Below the pieces are notes generated by a model. It searched no databases. It was given only the letters and a program-made list of their open reading frames with translations, and had not been told where the DNA came from. 64,000 nucleotides of DNA from Pigoraptor vietnamica (lineage: Eukaryota > Opisthokonta > Filasterea), in contig CALSCQ010002614.1 in NCBI GenBank assembly GCA_943704525.1, positions 25,684 through 89,683 on the forward strand, given 5' to 3'. How positions within the stretch are numbered: position 1 is the first letter of the stretch; every line of letters begins with the position of its first letter. Shown here piece by piece: positions 11,460 through 22,254 of the stretch. Made by a program: the position numbers and the translations under genes.

Positions 11460-13983
11460 TTAGTGGGCATTCGCGTCGCTCTCCACGAACTTCGCTTCTC
11501 GAAAGCCCCAGTCGCCGTCCGCCACGAGCAGGCGCGTGAGCTGCATGTGGACGACGCCCGCGCAGCACGCGCCCTCGCGAAGACGAACCATCAGCTTGCC
11601 GTCGATGGGAAAGTAGAGCGACTGCATAACCGGGTGATGTTGGTGGTATATGTCGCCGATGTGCGACACGGCGAGTCCTTTGTGGAACGCCTGATAAACA
11701 AAGAGGGCGTCCACGTGACGCACGTCGCACGTCTCGACGTATCCGCGAATCTTGTTCGCGATGGCATCGCGGTGCGCCAGCGCAAAGTCCCCTGGCGCAT
11801 TGATGGTGGCCTCGCAGAGCTGGCTTGCGGGTCGGCTGCGTCCGTACACCGCGTACTGCTTGTCTCGCAGCGCTTTATCCTCCGCGTTGCGCAGCGCACG
11901 GTCCCGCACCCATCCCAGCACGGCGTCCGGTCCACGGAGGCGAACGTCGGCCGGCAGCGCAGCGTCGGCCTGGAAGCGGGACCCCACGTAGAGGGTGTCC
12001 GGCGAAAGCCTCCGCAGCGCAAGCGCCTCGTAAATGCTCTCGTCCCACAGAGAGTCCGGGATGAAGTTGAGCAGGTATTCGCCGCGCGCGCGCCGCATGC
12101 CCACGTTTTTTGCCCACATGTCCAGCATCTTCGCCTTGCAGCCGAGCGACACGTGGATCGACGCCGGCACTGTGATGAAACGCGCGCGCCCGCGCATCGA
12201 TGGCGGGATGACGAGTGCGCGCGCAGCCCGGCGGTTGGGCAGCGGGTTCCACTCGACAAGTAACAGCTCGTACGACACCATGTACCTATCGCAATAGTGG
12301 GCCAAGACGTCGATCGCAACCTGCACGCGCTCCATTATGCTCCCGGCGTAGTCGTCCGCGCGAACGCCCGTTATAACGCTCACGTAGGGCCGCTGCTCGG
12401 CCACCGCGCTCCAATTCGCGCGCCTGTCGCGGTAGTGGCGCAAAAGGTCTGCAAAATGGGCCCGCAGCGTCGACGACAGAGTCACTCGCAGCAGAACCCC
12501 CTCTGGCTTCGGCCGCGCAGCACTGCTCCCCGCCCACGCCACCGGGTCCATCAGCAGTTCGATTTCGTCGTGTGGGACGCATTCCGATACGTCGCCTGCC
12601 GGGTGCTCCGCCGACTTGAACTCCCGCCACGCGTCGTTGATGGCGGTCGCCACGCCCGCCGCTGTCGTCCAGTTCGTGAGGGGCGGCGCCACGGTGGAGA
12701 GAATGGGCAGCGCGACAAACGTGTTGCCCTCCCCAGCAAACGCCGCGCGGACGATGGCGTCGGCAACGTCCCTCGCAAAGAGAGCCGCCCGCGGCGCGCC
12801 CAGCAGGTCAATCTTGAAATCGGCGGCGACGGGCGCCATGTCGCCGCGCACGCACTTGTTCAGGACCGCGCCAATGTAGTGGAGATGCGAGTTGCCCACG
12901 TGCGTATCCTCGACGCCGAAAACGTCCGGCAACCGCAGGACGTGGCCACCCCCGACGCTGAAGACGTGCGCCTCCGCGGCGGCCTTCGACAGGCCAAACA
13001 AGAGTCCCTTGCTCTGTGCATACGCCGTGCTGAAGAACACAAACGGGACTCGCCGCGAATCCAAGTAGCGCGCGATAGTGCCAACCATCCCGGCGTTCTC
13101 AGCGTCCGACTGTCTGTAGTCCCACGCGAGGATGAACGCCAGCTCGATGCGTATGTCGCCCAGGTAGTACGCCAGCGCCTCTTCCTTGGCATATCGCAGG
13201 TCCAGCATGAGCTTCGACGAGACGTTGAGCACGTACTTGCCGATCGCCTCCATCGCAGCCACGAGGGCGCGCCCCAGTGGCCCACCGCCCCCGAGGACAA
13301 GGACGACGGACGGTTGCGCCGCCGCGCGCTGGTACGCCTCGAGGCGTTCCACTTCGCCGTGTGAGTAGCACGTGCCGCGCGCGGGGTAGATGGGCCGCCC
13401 GTCGTAACGCACTGGGTCGAAGCCGTAAAAACGGGCGCCGTTGCGAGTGGCCGTTCCGTTCAGCAGGCTCGTCTCGTCGTCCGTCAGCGGCGCTCGCTCG
13501 GTCATGGTCACGTTCGCGTATCCTGCATAGGGGTCGTTCACAGGCCATTAGTTCGCAGTGAGTGTGAGTCGCTGTGCTACCCCCTTCAACACCTCGGCTC
13601 GGCGAAAGGGCGGTCGCATGTCCCAATGGCCGGGCACGACGGGTAATAATGCATTGCACAACCATCGCTGATCGGTAAACGGCGTGTGACTCACGCAAGT
13701 CACCGGCAGCACCCTGCATCGCGGTGGCCGGGTCGGCATCCCCAACCAATCTTGCGAAGTGTGCGTGCAGATCGCCAATCTCCTGCGACAGCGCGGCAAT
13801 CTGAGCGCGCAAGTCCGCCGCTTCGGAAGCTTCGTCGAGCGCGCCTTGTGCTGTGGCCACGCGCTCGCCTGCCTCGCGAGTGGACAGTTGCGACGCGCAG
13901 AAGTAAGCAACAAACACAGACGCGGAGACCAGGAGCACCAGCCGCACCCTCGTGTTGCTGGTCACGTGGCCGGCGAAGGCCAT
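11460..13983 (-). CDS. Type II membrane protein fusing an SDR/epimerase-like domain to a putative glycosyltransferase
   Basis: Two exons (13983-13695 and 13522-11460) with donor GTGAGT and acceptor ATGCAG give about 783 residues. Residues ~10-30 form one hydrophobic segment (RLVLLVSASVFVAYFCAS) after a short basic cytoplasmic tail, followed by a coiled coil: the layout of Golgi type II enzymes. A Rossmann domain follows with glycine-rich VLGGGGPLGRA and the SDR pair YAQSK (YxxxK). The C-terminal half starts YVSVITGVRADDYAG and contains MWAKNVGMRRARGEYLL, resembling the helix-strand of GT-A glycosyltransferases, but with IPDS in place of an obvious DxD. I infer a nucleotide-sugar modifying enzyme joined to a transferase acting in the secretory pathway. 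The exact reaction is unknown. Confidence 0.7.
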
Positions 13984-14149
13984 GGTGGGCCAGCGCTCAT
14001 GCGCGACTGTGGCTCATACTGAGTGGCTTCTTTGCGGACCCTGCATGCCGCGAGGGATGCCCGTGGAAGAGGGCCAATTGAAAGCACACACGTGGAGTGC
14101 GACAAACACCCGGGCGACTCGGCAAAAAATTTCGGCAAAGCCCCGTTGC

Positions 14150-14158
14150 GTGACGTCA
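14150..14158 (+). promoter_or_regulatory. CRE-like palindrome in a divergent promoter
   Basis: TGACGTCA sits between two divergent genes (start codons at 13983 on minus and 14318 on plus). The same palindrome occurs at 766-773 upstream of the armadillo gene. Function is inferred from position. The remainder of the 334-base spacer shows nothing else I can name. Confidence 0.35.
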
Positions 14159-14317
14159 CGGTTGGTCGTGAGGCGGCGCCAAAAAAATTCTCGAGTGTGT
14201 GCGCCCGCTTTCCGATTATCGCCGATCCCGCCGTCTACGCTAGTACTTCGGAAGCCGTCCCTGCGCGTGTTGCGTGCAGGACGGACTTTTGACTCTCTTG
14301 CGCGGGTGTCCGCAACC

Positions 14318-14497
14318 ATGGCGTCTGAGAGCCTTGCGACGTCCCCCGTGCTCGCGCACCGTCACGTGGCGGCGCTGCTCTCGGGCCTCGTGCAGCCGCC
14401 CACGGCACCTACCGTCGCGTGAGTGGCACTGCTTCGCTACACGTCTACTCCCTCTCGTGCTCGCATGGGTTTGTTGTGATCATGTGTCTTCTTTCTC

Positions 14498-14532
<35 letters not shown>

Positions 14533-16784
14533 TGTGTATGTCCTGCTACCGTGGACGTTATAATCTGACGGCTGTGCGGCTGCGTCGTCCCGCAGTCCCA
14601 ATGCCTCGCGCGGTACAGGCACCGGCACGTGCCGTCCGTGGGACGTCAAGGACTACCACGCGCGCCTCGATAGTTTCAAGGTGAGCCATCGGCTCTCGTT
14701 GCAGATGCATTGACTCTCGCTCTCCCTCGTGCCTTTCATGTCGTAGACTAGTCGCGCGTATTGTTGCCCTACATTACCCCCTTTATCTCCGCTTGTAATC
14801 TCACTCTCGATACAATTGTGCTGGAGGGAACACCGGCCGCTCTATGCGACCCCATGTCGCTGTTACCAATTCCCCGTCCGCCCACTTTCTTCCCTCCTCG
14901 AGCGGATGGGGGTTCAACCGCTGAAGTCTCTCCCGTCCGCACCGCAGATTTTCATGTGGTTTGCCAAGCCCGGCCGCATTTCGCCCGCGGAGTGCGCGCG
15001 GTTCGGGTGGCGCAACACGGGCGTCGACCGCCTGCAGTGCGTCACGTGCCAGTCCGAGCTCGCTTTCCCCGCAGACGTCAACGCCGTGACCCCAGAAGGT
15101 GAATCGTCCACCCGACTAGTCTCGCCTCAGTGTGCGCGTCAGTGTCTGCCGTTCCTTCAAGATATGCACGCATCCAGCATGAGTCATTCGTCTTGTTGCG
15201 TCTGCGTATGTCTGTGCCCTATGTCCCTCTTGCTCATTATTCACTGACTGTGCGCAGCGCAAGAAGCCGTCACCGAGTTCCACGGGCGCCTCAACTCAGC
15301 CCACGCGGCCATCTGCCCGTGGCGCGACAATCCTTGCTCAGGTGTGCAGTTGAGGCCATGCATTGGAAGCGCTTCTCTTGCTGGACGACGTTGGCTCACA
15401 CACGCACTCCCACTCGCGGGCGCAGAGGCCTTCGCAGACCCGGCGCCCCCCAATTCCGACGATGCCAAGGCCCAGTTCATTGCGCGCGTGCGCTCCATCG
15501 TCAACGCCGTCGATCACGTGCCCGTCGTGAACAGGGAAATCGTCCTGTCGCTGGTGCGCCTCGAATTGTTTCGCACTTCTCTTCCGCGTGGCGCACCTTT
15601 GTGTTGTCCCTGTGTCCCTGTCTTCTGCTCGCGTCGCTTGCGTCGCTGTGCCTTGCGGATTCCGACAATTGTTTCCGACAAGACGTGTCATGCTGCAGGA
15701 ACGGAGCATCGAAGGCCCCCTCAGCGACCTCGCAAAACTTTGCGACATTCCGCCGACACAAAAGTCGCTGCGTGCGTGCGCACTCGCGGCCTGTGGATGG
15801 GAGGCCCTGACAGGTGTGGATGGGGTGGTGTTTTGCGGTGGTGTCTGGTGTCTCTGTGCACGCGCACGCTGCAGCTGACACTGCTGCACACACTCGGAAT
15901 TGCAGAGCCGGGCCAGGATGCTGCCAATACAGTCACGTGTCGCATGTGCGGGCGCGTCCTCGGGCTGTGGAATTTCCGCGGGCAGAACGATTTTGAGGAG
16001 CAGCTGGCCCTCTGCGAAAGCCTTCCGACCGCCCATTTGGTATCCACGCAGACGACGAACGACGCCGCACCCGAAAGTACCGGTGGCAACAAGGAACCTG
16101 CGGGCGCTGAGGACAGCGGGTCGAGCGCGTCTGAGAAAGTGGCAGTCAGCACCGATGTGGCTGCCAGCGAGAAAGGCGGGGAGAACGGCGCGGTCCATGC
16201 CACGAGCGCTCCGTCCAACGGCGAAGGCGCGGCGGCGGCAAAGGAAGGCGCCGAGCGAGACCCCGTTGACCTGTTCCTGTCGTTTCCGAGCGACATCGTC
16301 GCCGATTCGTCCCGTGGCGTACCGGATGGTGGGTCTTCGCACAATGCGTTGCCGACGACGCCCGCGAGGGGAGAGAAGCGCTCGCTGGAAGACGCCGATG
16401 CACCGGGTGGAAAGCGGAGGGAAGTGGAAAGCAGCCAAAGCGGCGCCCCATCCCTTATGAATCGTTCGCCCGTGCGCACTACATTCGGGATAAACGCGGA
16501 GAAGGAGCACCGCTGGGCGTGTCCGTGGGTTGTCGAGTGGCGCGCGTGTGCGCAGCGAGTGGCATTGGTACGGCTCCTTCCCCGCGCGCCGCCGGATGAA
16601 TCGCCACACAAGGTGGGCAATGTTTGTTTTATTCTTCACTTCTGGAAGGTACAGCTGCCATTGCAGTTGTTCTCCGTTCCACTGTCGCTGCTGTTTGACA
16701 CTTTCGGGCCACTGTGCCTCTGTCCAGCTCAAGGATGCGGTGAAGAATGCGCAGAGGACGCTTGCGATGTCGACTTCGTTCTGA
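14318..16784 (+). CDS. C3HC zinc-finger protein of the NIPA/ZC3HC1/Rsm1 family
   Basis: About nine exons; the first two are 14318-14418 and 14596-14680 and the last begins at 16738. The C3HC finger is spread over exons 2-5: CRPWDVKDYHARLDSF, FAKPGRISPAECARFGW, LQCVTCQSELAF, then an HAAICPWRDNPCS segment completing the Cys and His set. The second conserved block, VTCRMCGRVLGLWNF, is the Rsm1-like half, followed by a Ser/Ala/Glu-rich linker and a late HRWACPWV element. In animals ZC3HC1/NIPA is a nuclear-basket or F-box-like factor; in fission yeast Rsm1 affects mRNA export. The early exons are secure, the exact middle exon limits less so. Confidence 0.8.
14505..14531 (+). repeat. TG microsatellite in NIPA-like intron 1
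   Basis: A short uninterrupted TG run, sense-strand oriented, about 85 bases after the exon 1 donor. Confidence 0.85.
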
Positions 16785-17288
16785 ACTATTAAATGAATTG
16801 CGATCCCTTCGTGCAATTGATGCTTATCTGATTTTCGAGGGGGTTGGTCGTGGCCATTGGAATTCCGCGGAATTAGCAGCAAGGCACCGAGAGCATGAGG
16901 ACGCGGAGACGAGATAATGGACTGCAGACCACCACTCCATTGAGCCTGAGAAAGGTGTCAATGATAAGATAAAGGCCTGCATACTATTACTCCATTCGCA
17001 CTAGTGGCCTGCACATTTACAGCAAACCAACCGACTGTCCGTCTGCCTCTACCAGGCCAACGCATATGTTGTTGGCGAATTTACAACAGTTCATTTCACG
17101 ACGCGTGGTCGAATAGTTGCGCAAGAGTTGCCTCGGGCGTCGAAATGGCCGTCGCCCCAATGACAATCTGCGGACGGCGAAAAGTGCTGTCTCAGCACAG
17201 AATGAACTCACACAAAATTAAGGCGGGAAGGAACGAATTCAAAGCCTTGGCTAAGAAAACACCAAAAAAAAAAAAACACAAAAAATAC
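16785..17288. other. Intergenic region between convergent 3' ends
   Basis: About 500 bases between the NIPA-like stop and the SCFD2 stop on the other strand. It holds an A-run at about 17266-17276 and no coding exon I can support. Probably two 3' untranslated regions. Confidence 0.55.
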
Positions 17289-19939
17289 TCAAATAGCGAC
17301 GAGGGCCATGCAAGCTACCACTGACAATCCCAAAGCGCGCGCAATCATCCCCACGCGACAGCGCACCTGCACATCGCTATGGCGCGCCCGCACAATGTCA
17401 GCCACGTGGCGTGCCTCCTCGAACGTCACTCCGCCCACGGCAACAATCACAAGCAGAGGGTGGTTGTCGGGACGCGGCTTCACGGAGCTCAAAAAGCGGC
17501 TGCGATTGATGGCAGTGTGGGTAAATGGCCGCAACGACATGCAGTCAAACCCCTCCCCACAGGCGTCACACGCACCCACACGGAGCACGCATGACCGCAG
17601 CGCAACTTGAGCCACGACCCACCCGAATCCGCTCTTGAGGAGACCCTTCAGCCCCACGGATTTGTGCACGAGGTCGCTCAATTCGGGCCGCCGGTCGTCC
17701 AAAACAGCATCAACAAGCTGCGCCAACAACGGCTGGAAGGGACCGCCACTCGCAGCCGCACCTTGCGGATACAATTCTCTGCATGCCACTCTAGTTAACA
17801 AAACCGCACGACGGAGACAAGCTCGCCATTTGAAGAAGTCGAAATAGAAAACGAAAATCGGGAGTCGAAGAAAAAAAGAATACAAGCACATGTACGCCAG
17901 AGAGCGACACGCACCCAAATCGGTGAAGACGCGCGCGGTCGGCCGCAATGTTCGCGAGGGCGTCCATGAGTGCCTGGAGGCGATCTTCCACGACATTCGA
18001 AAGTGCCGCGCCGCTCCCTTCCGCGCCGTCCGTCAACGCAAGCGCGGCGAGAGCGGCGCGCCCCTTTTCGCCCAGCCACGCCACATTTCGCTCCTCGATC
18101 GCCTCCTTGCGGGCTGACGCCGACACAAACCACGAAGTGATCGACTCGGCCAATCGCACGCGCAGCAGGCCAGCCTCTGCATCGTCCGCGTCGGCGCGCG
18201 CGAGCGACGACACGTGCACGAGAAGCGCGAGGGCATCGGCGGGCTCCATGTCGGGCGTCGTTCGCACGAGGTCCGCGAGCTGACGGAACGGGTGCTGCGC
18301 GCCACCCCTCCCGCCGGACGACGACAGCCGCCACTCGGCACACGAGAGCTGGAACACCTTTTCCGAAGCCAACGCACGCTCTGCGCGGCGATCGCGTGCC
18401 GCGACGGCGAGTGCAACGGCGGACGCCAGCAGTACGTCGACGGTAGCCGCGTGTGCGAGGTGGATTTTTGGGTTCGCCGCGATCGCGCGCAGCACGGCAG
18501 CCACGTGTTCTGCGGAGGCCTTCCCCATCAGCATGCGCTGGATGTCCGCGCCGAGCGACACGCCTTCCTTGGACGCCAAGTCCACGGCCGCGTGCAGAGC
18601 TGCGGCTGCGGCGTCTTTTGCCTTTGGCGCGCCAGCAATCTGCGAAAAGGCGGCCGAAGCGCGCGCGTTGCACCCGTGCAAAACGCTGCCGGCGGCGGCG
18701 CACAATCCCGCCGGGACGTATGCGGCAGCCACGAGGCGGTCTGCCGCGTCCACGTACAGCGGGGAATAATCCACCGCGGCATCGCACGACCCCTCGCGGT
18801 ATGGGGAGAGCTTCGCGAACATGCGGTCTGCGATGTTCTCGGCGTGCGACGTGGCCGAGGCAAGGTCAAGCGTGCGATCGAAGAGCAGCACGGACGCACG
18901 GTGCGTATGTTGGGCGGCCGTCGCCTGCGCGCCCCGCAGTCGCGCCAGTTCGGTGCCAATCGCCGACGACGCCTGCCCAATGCAAAAGCAGTCTTCGCGC
19001 GTGTCGAGCGCATCGAACAGCGACGCGAGCGCCCCTGCCAACGAGCGCGCGCCGTGCGTCAGCGCTGCCGTGGGAAGCGGCGGATGGTCCCCTCCCGCAG
19101 AGTCGGCGTGCGGCGGTGGCAAGGGCGGTGGGAAAAAGCCATGCCATGCCGGCAGAAGGAAGAGGGACGGGGTGGCTGGTGCTATGAAGAGGGGTGTGTG
19201 CCGTACTGACACCGCGGATTCACCTTCGGACCGACCTCGCAGGGCCGGCATCCAATCTGCCGCGAGGCGCTCGTAGAATGCATAGACGCCCGCGGAAGCC
19301 GCCACGGGAACAGCGCCGAGGAGTGCGTGGGTGGCCTCCGACACAGCACAGAATATGGCGCACGATGCGTAGGTTGGGTGGGACGAGAGAAGGGACTTGA
19401 GGGCCGACTTGGATTCGTCAAGTGCCGACGTTAGGACGACGCACGCCTGAGAACAAGAGCACTGTCAGCGATGCAAGGTGGCACAACGTGCCACGTACAA
19501 ACGTACGTACACACACACACACACACACGCACACACACACACATACACACGCACACACACACACACGCACACACAGACACACATACGCACACGCACACAC
19601 ACACCACACGCACACACACACACACACCCCACACACACGCATATGCACACACACACGCACACACGCACACACGCCAAACTAAAAAGAAGAACCGAGCTGA
19701 GTGATACAATTACAACAACAACACACCTTTTTGCTGGCAGGTGGGAATAACTCGCCCTCCGCCGCCCCAATTTCGCGCACGGCGACGGCGCCCTTATCCC
19801 ACAGCAGCGCATCAGCCCCGCACACGCGCGCAAGTTCTCCCGCAGTCACATCAAGCCACACGTCGGCGCCGCTGGCAGAGGCCGCGATCGCCCGCCATGC
19901 GCCCAGCGCAAAGGCAGCGACATCGAACGGCACAGGCAT
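17289..19939 (-). CDS. SCFD2: SCFD2-like Sec1/Munc18-family protein
   Basis: Four exons (19939-19727, 19446-17915, 17778-17623, 17499-17289) are fully in frame and give about 703 residues; animal SCFD2 is about 680. Diagnostic stretches include VLLFDRTLDLASATSHAEN, the LFDALDTREDCFCIGQ helix, and the C-terminal LKGLLKSGFG then KPRPDNHPLLVIVAVGGVTF. The family belongs to the SM proteins that regulate SNARE assembly. SCFD2 itself is poorly characterised and linked to ER-Golgi traffic. It ends without the usual extended tail, soon after the VGGVTF strand. Divergent from nothing; its promoter lies in the 270 bases before the SRSF10-like stop. Confidence 0.9.
19508..19677 (-). repeat. CA/TG microsatellite in SCFD2 intron 1
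   Basis: About 170 bases of CA with CG interruptions on the plus strand, so TG on the sense strand of the gene. It makes up more than half of the intron 19447-19726. Confidence 0.9.
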
Positions 19940-20211
19940 GGCTGTGACGCCGCAGTGCAACGGCGGAGAAGGTGAAACGCGCGGTGACTCAATCCTCTTG
20001 ACGTTTTGTATGGGAATTTGGTTTGTAACGTTACTACTGTCTGAACTATTTACTGCGGCACGTCGAGGTAAAAGACGGTCACGTTTTCCTTTGTTACACG
20101 GCGAAATCTGCAAAAACGAGCGCGCTTTGCACCGCATTCTCTGCTCTGCACGGCAGCAAGCGGGTGCTCACGTGCCTCGACCGCGCAGAGCAAGTGGCCA
20201 CGCGGTCCTTC

Positions 20212-22009
20212 TTACATATCGCCGGCCCCACTGACAACAAGAACGAAGGAGTTGAGCAAAGGCCAACGACAGGCAGCTTTAAGCATCAACAAAAACTTAC
20301 CGCAGAGGGCTCTGACCCTCCCTCCGGGGGCTGGGCGAGCGGCTGCGACGGAGGTTGCACAGTTATTCTCACAGGCCAACAAAGCCATTTCCACGGGTCA
20401 TTCTCGAGGTCTACATCCAATTGCCGCAACATACCACAAACGAAGAAAAGCTTACCTGCGCTCACGACGCGGCGACGGAGAGCGGCGGCGGGGCGAACGG
20501 GGCGAAGGAGAGCGGCGGCGGGGCGAAGGAGAGCGGCGGCGCGGAGAGGGTGAGCGACGACGCGGCGAAGGCGAACGGCGACGGGGCGAGGGGGACCGGC
20601 GCGGCGACCGACGGCGGGGCGATGGAGAGCGGCGGCGGGGGGAGGGAGAGCGGCGGCGCGGGGAGGGAGAGCGGCGGCGCGGGGAGGGCGAGCGACGTCC
20701 ACGGGAGCGGCTGCGGCTGCGGCTGAAAGCAAGCGACAAGTGCATATTCGTTAGGTGCGTCATATCAACCATGGTACTCAAAGCCGTTACCGCCCAGTCA
20801 AGCGTTGTAACTCACCGGCGGCTGCCGCTGCGGGAACGGCGGCGATCGCGCGACCGAGAGCGGGACCTGAAGAAAGCGGTTAATCAGATCAGCACAAAGA
20901 GACACACGGCGAATTCCGTTGCTATTCGATGCTTGGAGAGGCACCAAGGCGGCGTGTGCACACAGCCACGTGATAATGACACCCACCGCGAGCGTCCGCG
21001 CGGACGGTATTCGTCCTTGGAGCCCTTCTCGCGCGAGCGCATTTCGTTGGGCGCTGTTGAAACACGCACATGTCAGGTGAGGGGAAGAGGGGTGCGATGC
21101 TTGACTGGGGCGCGGACGGCGAACGTGACACTTGCGACACTTGTGACTTGTCCTGCATGCACTTGCTAGCTCTCTTCTCTCTTTTCCCCTCTTGTGCGCG
21201 CTCGTCTAAAGGCTGGACGGAGGCGCCTTGTGGCCGGCGTGTAGCCTTGACGCAGCGAAGACGTCTTGCTTCCCATCCCAACTATCTTGGACTCTCTCGC
21301 CACAAACTAAGCTTTCGGCGGGCGCCTTGACGTCACGAAACGGCGAGGGTGCGCTTGCTTGCTTGTAAGAGACACGCGCCGCTCCACTTACTCTTGCGCT
21401 CGCCCTGGGCGAATTCGACCTCGAGGTCGCGGCCGTGAAGCATCGTGCGCTTCATGTTCTTCACGCAGTCGTCGGCGTCGCGCTCGTCGAAGAACGTGGA
21501 GGGCAAAAGTGGGTCAAGGGTGGACGGCAGTGCGAGAAGCACGCACGACGCGGTTAAGAGACAGAGAAACTGAAAATAAACAAGCCACGACATTAACTTT
21601 GGCAAGTGCAAGAGGCAACAACGACTGAGACGCAAGTTGGTTTGTGTGCGTGTGTGTGTGTGTGTGCAACATTCGTCGGGACATTCGCACGGGCGGATAT
21701 TCGACGTAACCAAAGCCCCGGAGGCGCTGCGTGTGGTAGTCCCTGGGAAGATAGACATCCTTAATCTTGCCAAACTCCTCAAAGATGGAGTGGAGGTCCT
21801 CCGGCCTGCGAGAGTCAAACGAACAGACGTCAACTGGCAAAGCATCCGCACACAATAACACGCAGAGAAACGACACAGCGGCTGCGAACACCAAAGCAAA
21901 CACCCAAAAGGCCACGTCATGCGCAGAGTGACCCTACGCACTTTGTGCGGTCGTGGAGGTTCTTAACATAGACGGAGCACTTGATGTTCCGCGAGCCGCG
22001 GTTCGCCAT
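20212..22009 (-). CDS. SRSF10/SCL30-like SR splicing factor
   Basis: Eight exons: 22009-21942, 21805-21691, 21569-21392, 21053-20987, 20866-20816, 20722-20456, 20342-20301 and 20230-20212, totalling 807 coding bases (268 residues). The single RRM reads CSVYVKNL (RNP2) and RLRGFGYVEY (RNP1) and ends LEVEFAQGERK, followed by TPNEMRSREKG: the SRSF10 hallmark. The tail is an RS domain with many RRRSPSP repeats. Such proteins bind pre-mRNA and regulate splicing in the nucleus. The exon 3 acceptor is problematic: the only canonical AG inserts about 25 hydrophobic residues into the RRM after GYVEYPP. Confidence 0.87.
20470..20710 (-). repeat. Coding repeat of the RS domain
   Basis: A tandem array of 18- to 24-base units encoding RRRSPSP on the minus strand. 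It lies wholly within exon 6 of the SRSF10-like gene and varies little between units. Confidence 0.8.
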
Positions 22010-22254
22010 TCTCGCCGAAAGCACAGCCGGCGCAGAAAAGAGTGTGCGACACCGGGATAGAAGAGTGCAAAAGAAAAAGAGAAGAAGAGAAAGGAATAAC
22101 GAACGACAAAGTAAAGAACACGGAGTTGAGATTTGATGGAGACAAGCGCGGCGAAGGAAACAGGTGGCGAATAGTGGCGCACACGGCCGAATTTGCGAGA
22201 TGTCGCCGACGGTGTAACAGGCGCGTAACAGGGTCTGTTATTTTACAACGAATT

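Noticed and set aside
11199-13364. Two 350-codon plus-strand frames
   Set aside because: Antisense to the SDR-glycosyltransferase exon; no recognisable domains.
15338-16882. A 514-codon minus-strand frame
   Set aside because: Antisense to the C3HC zinc-finger gene, whose Cys/His motifs and splice sites are on the plus strand.
19418-19833. His/Thr- or Val/Cys-repeat proteins across the CA microsatellite
   Set aside because: Every frame of a CA/TG repeat is open; the tract is an intron of SCFD2.
20470-20710. CRISPR-like array
   Set aside because: The regular repeats encode an RS domain in frame inside an exon; this is a eukaryotic genome.
20286-20732. Ala/Pro-rich frame and the Glu/Arg-rich plus-strand frame at 20252-21169
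   Set aside because: They are shifted or antisense readings of the RS-domain repeat of the SRSF10-like gene.
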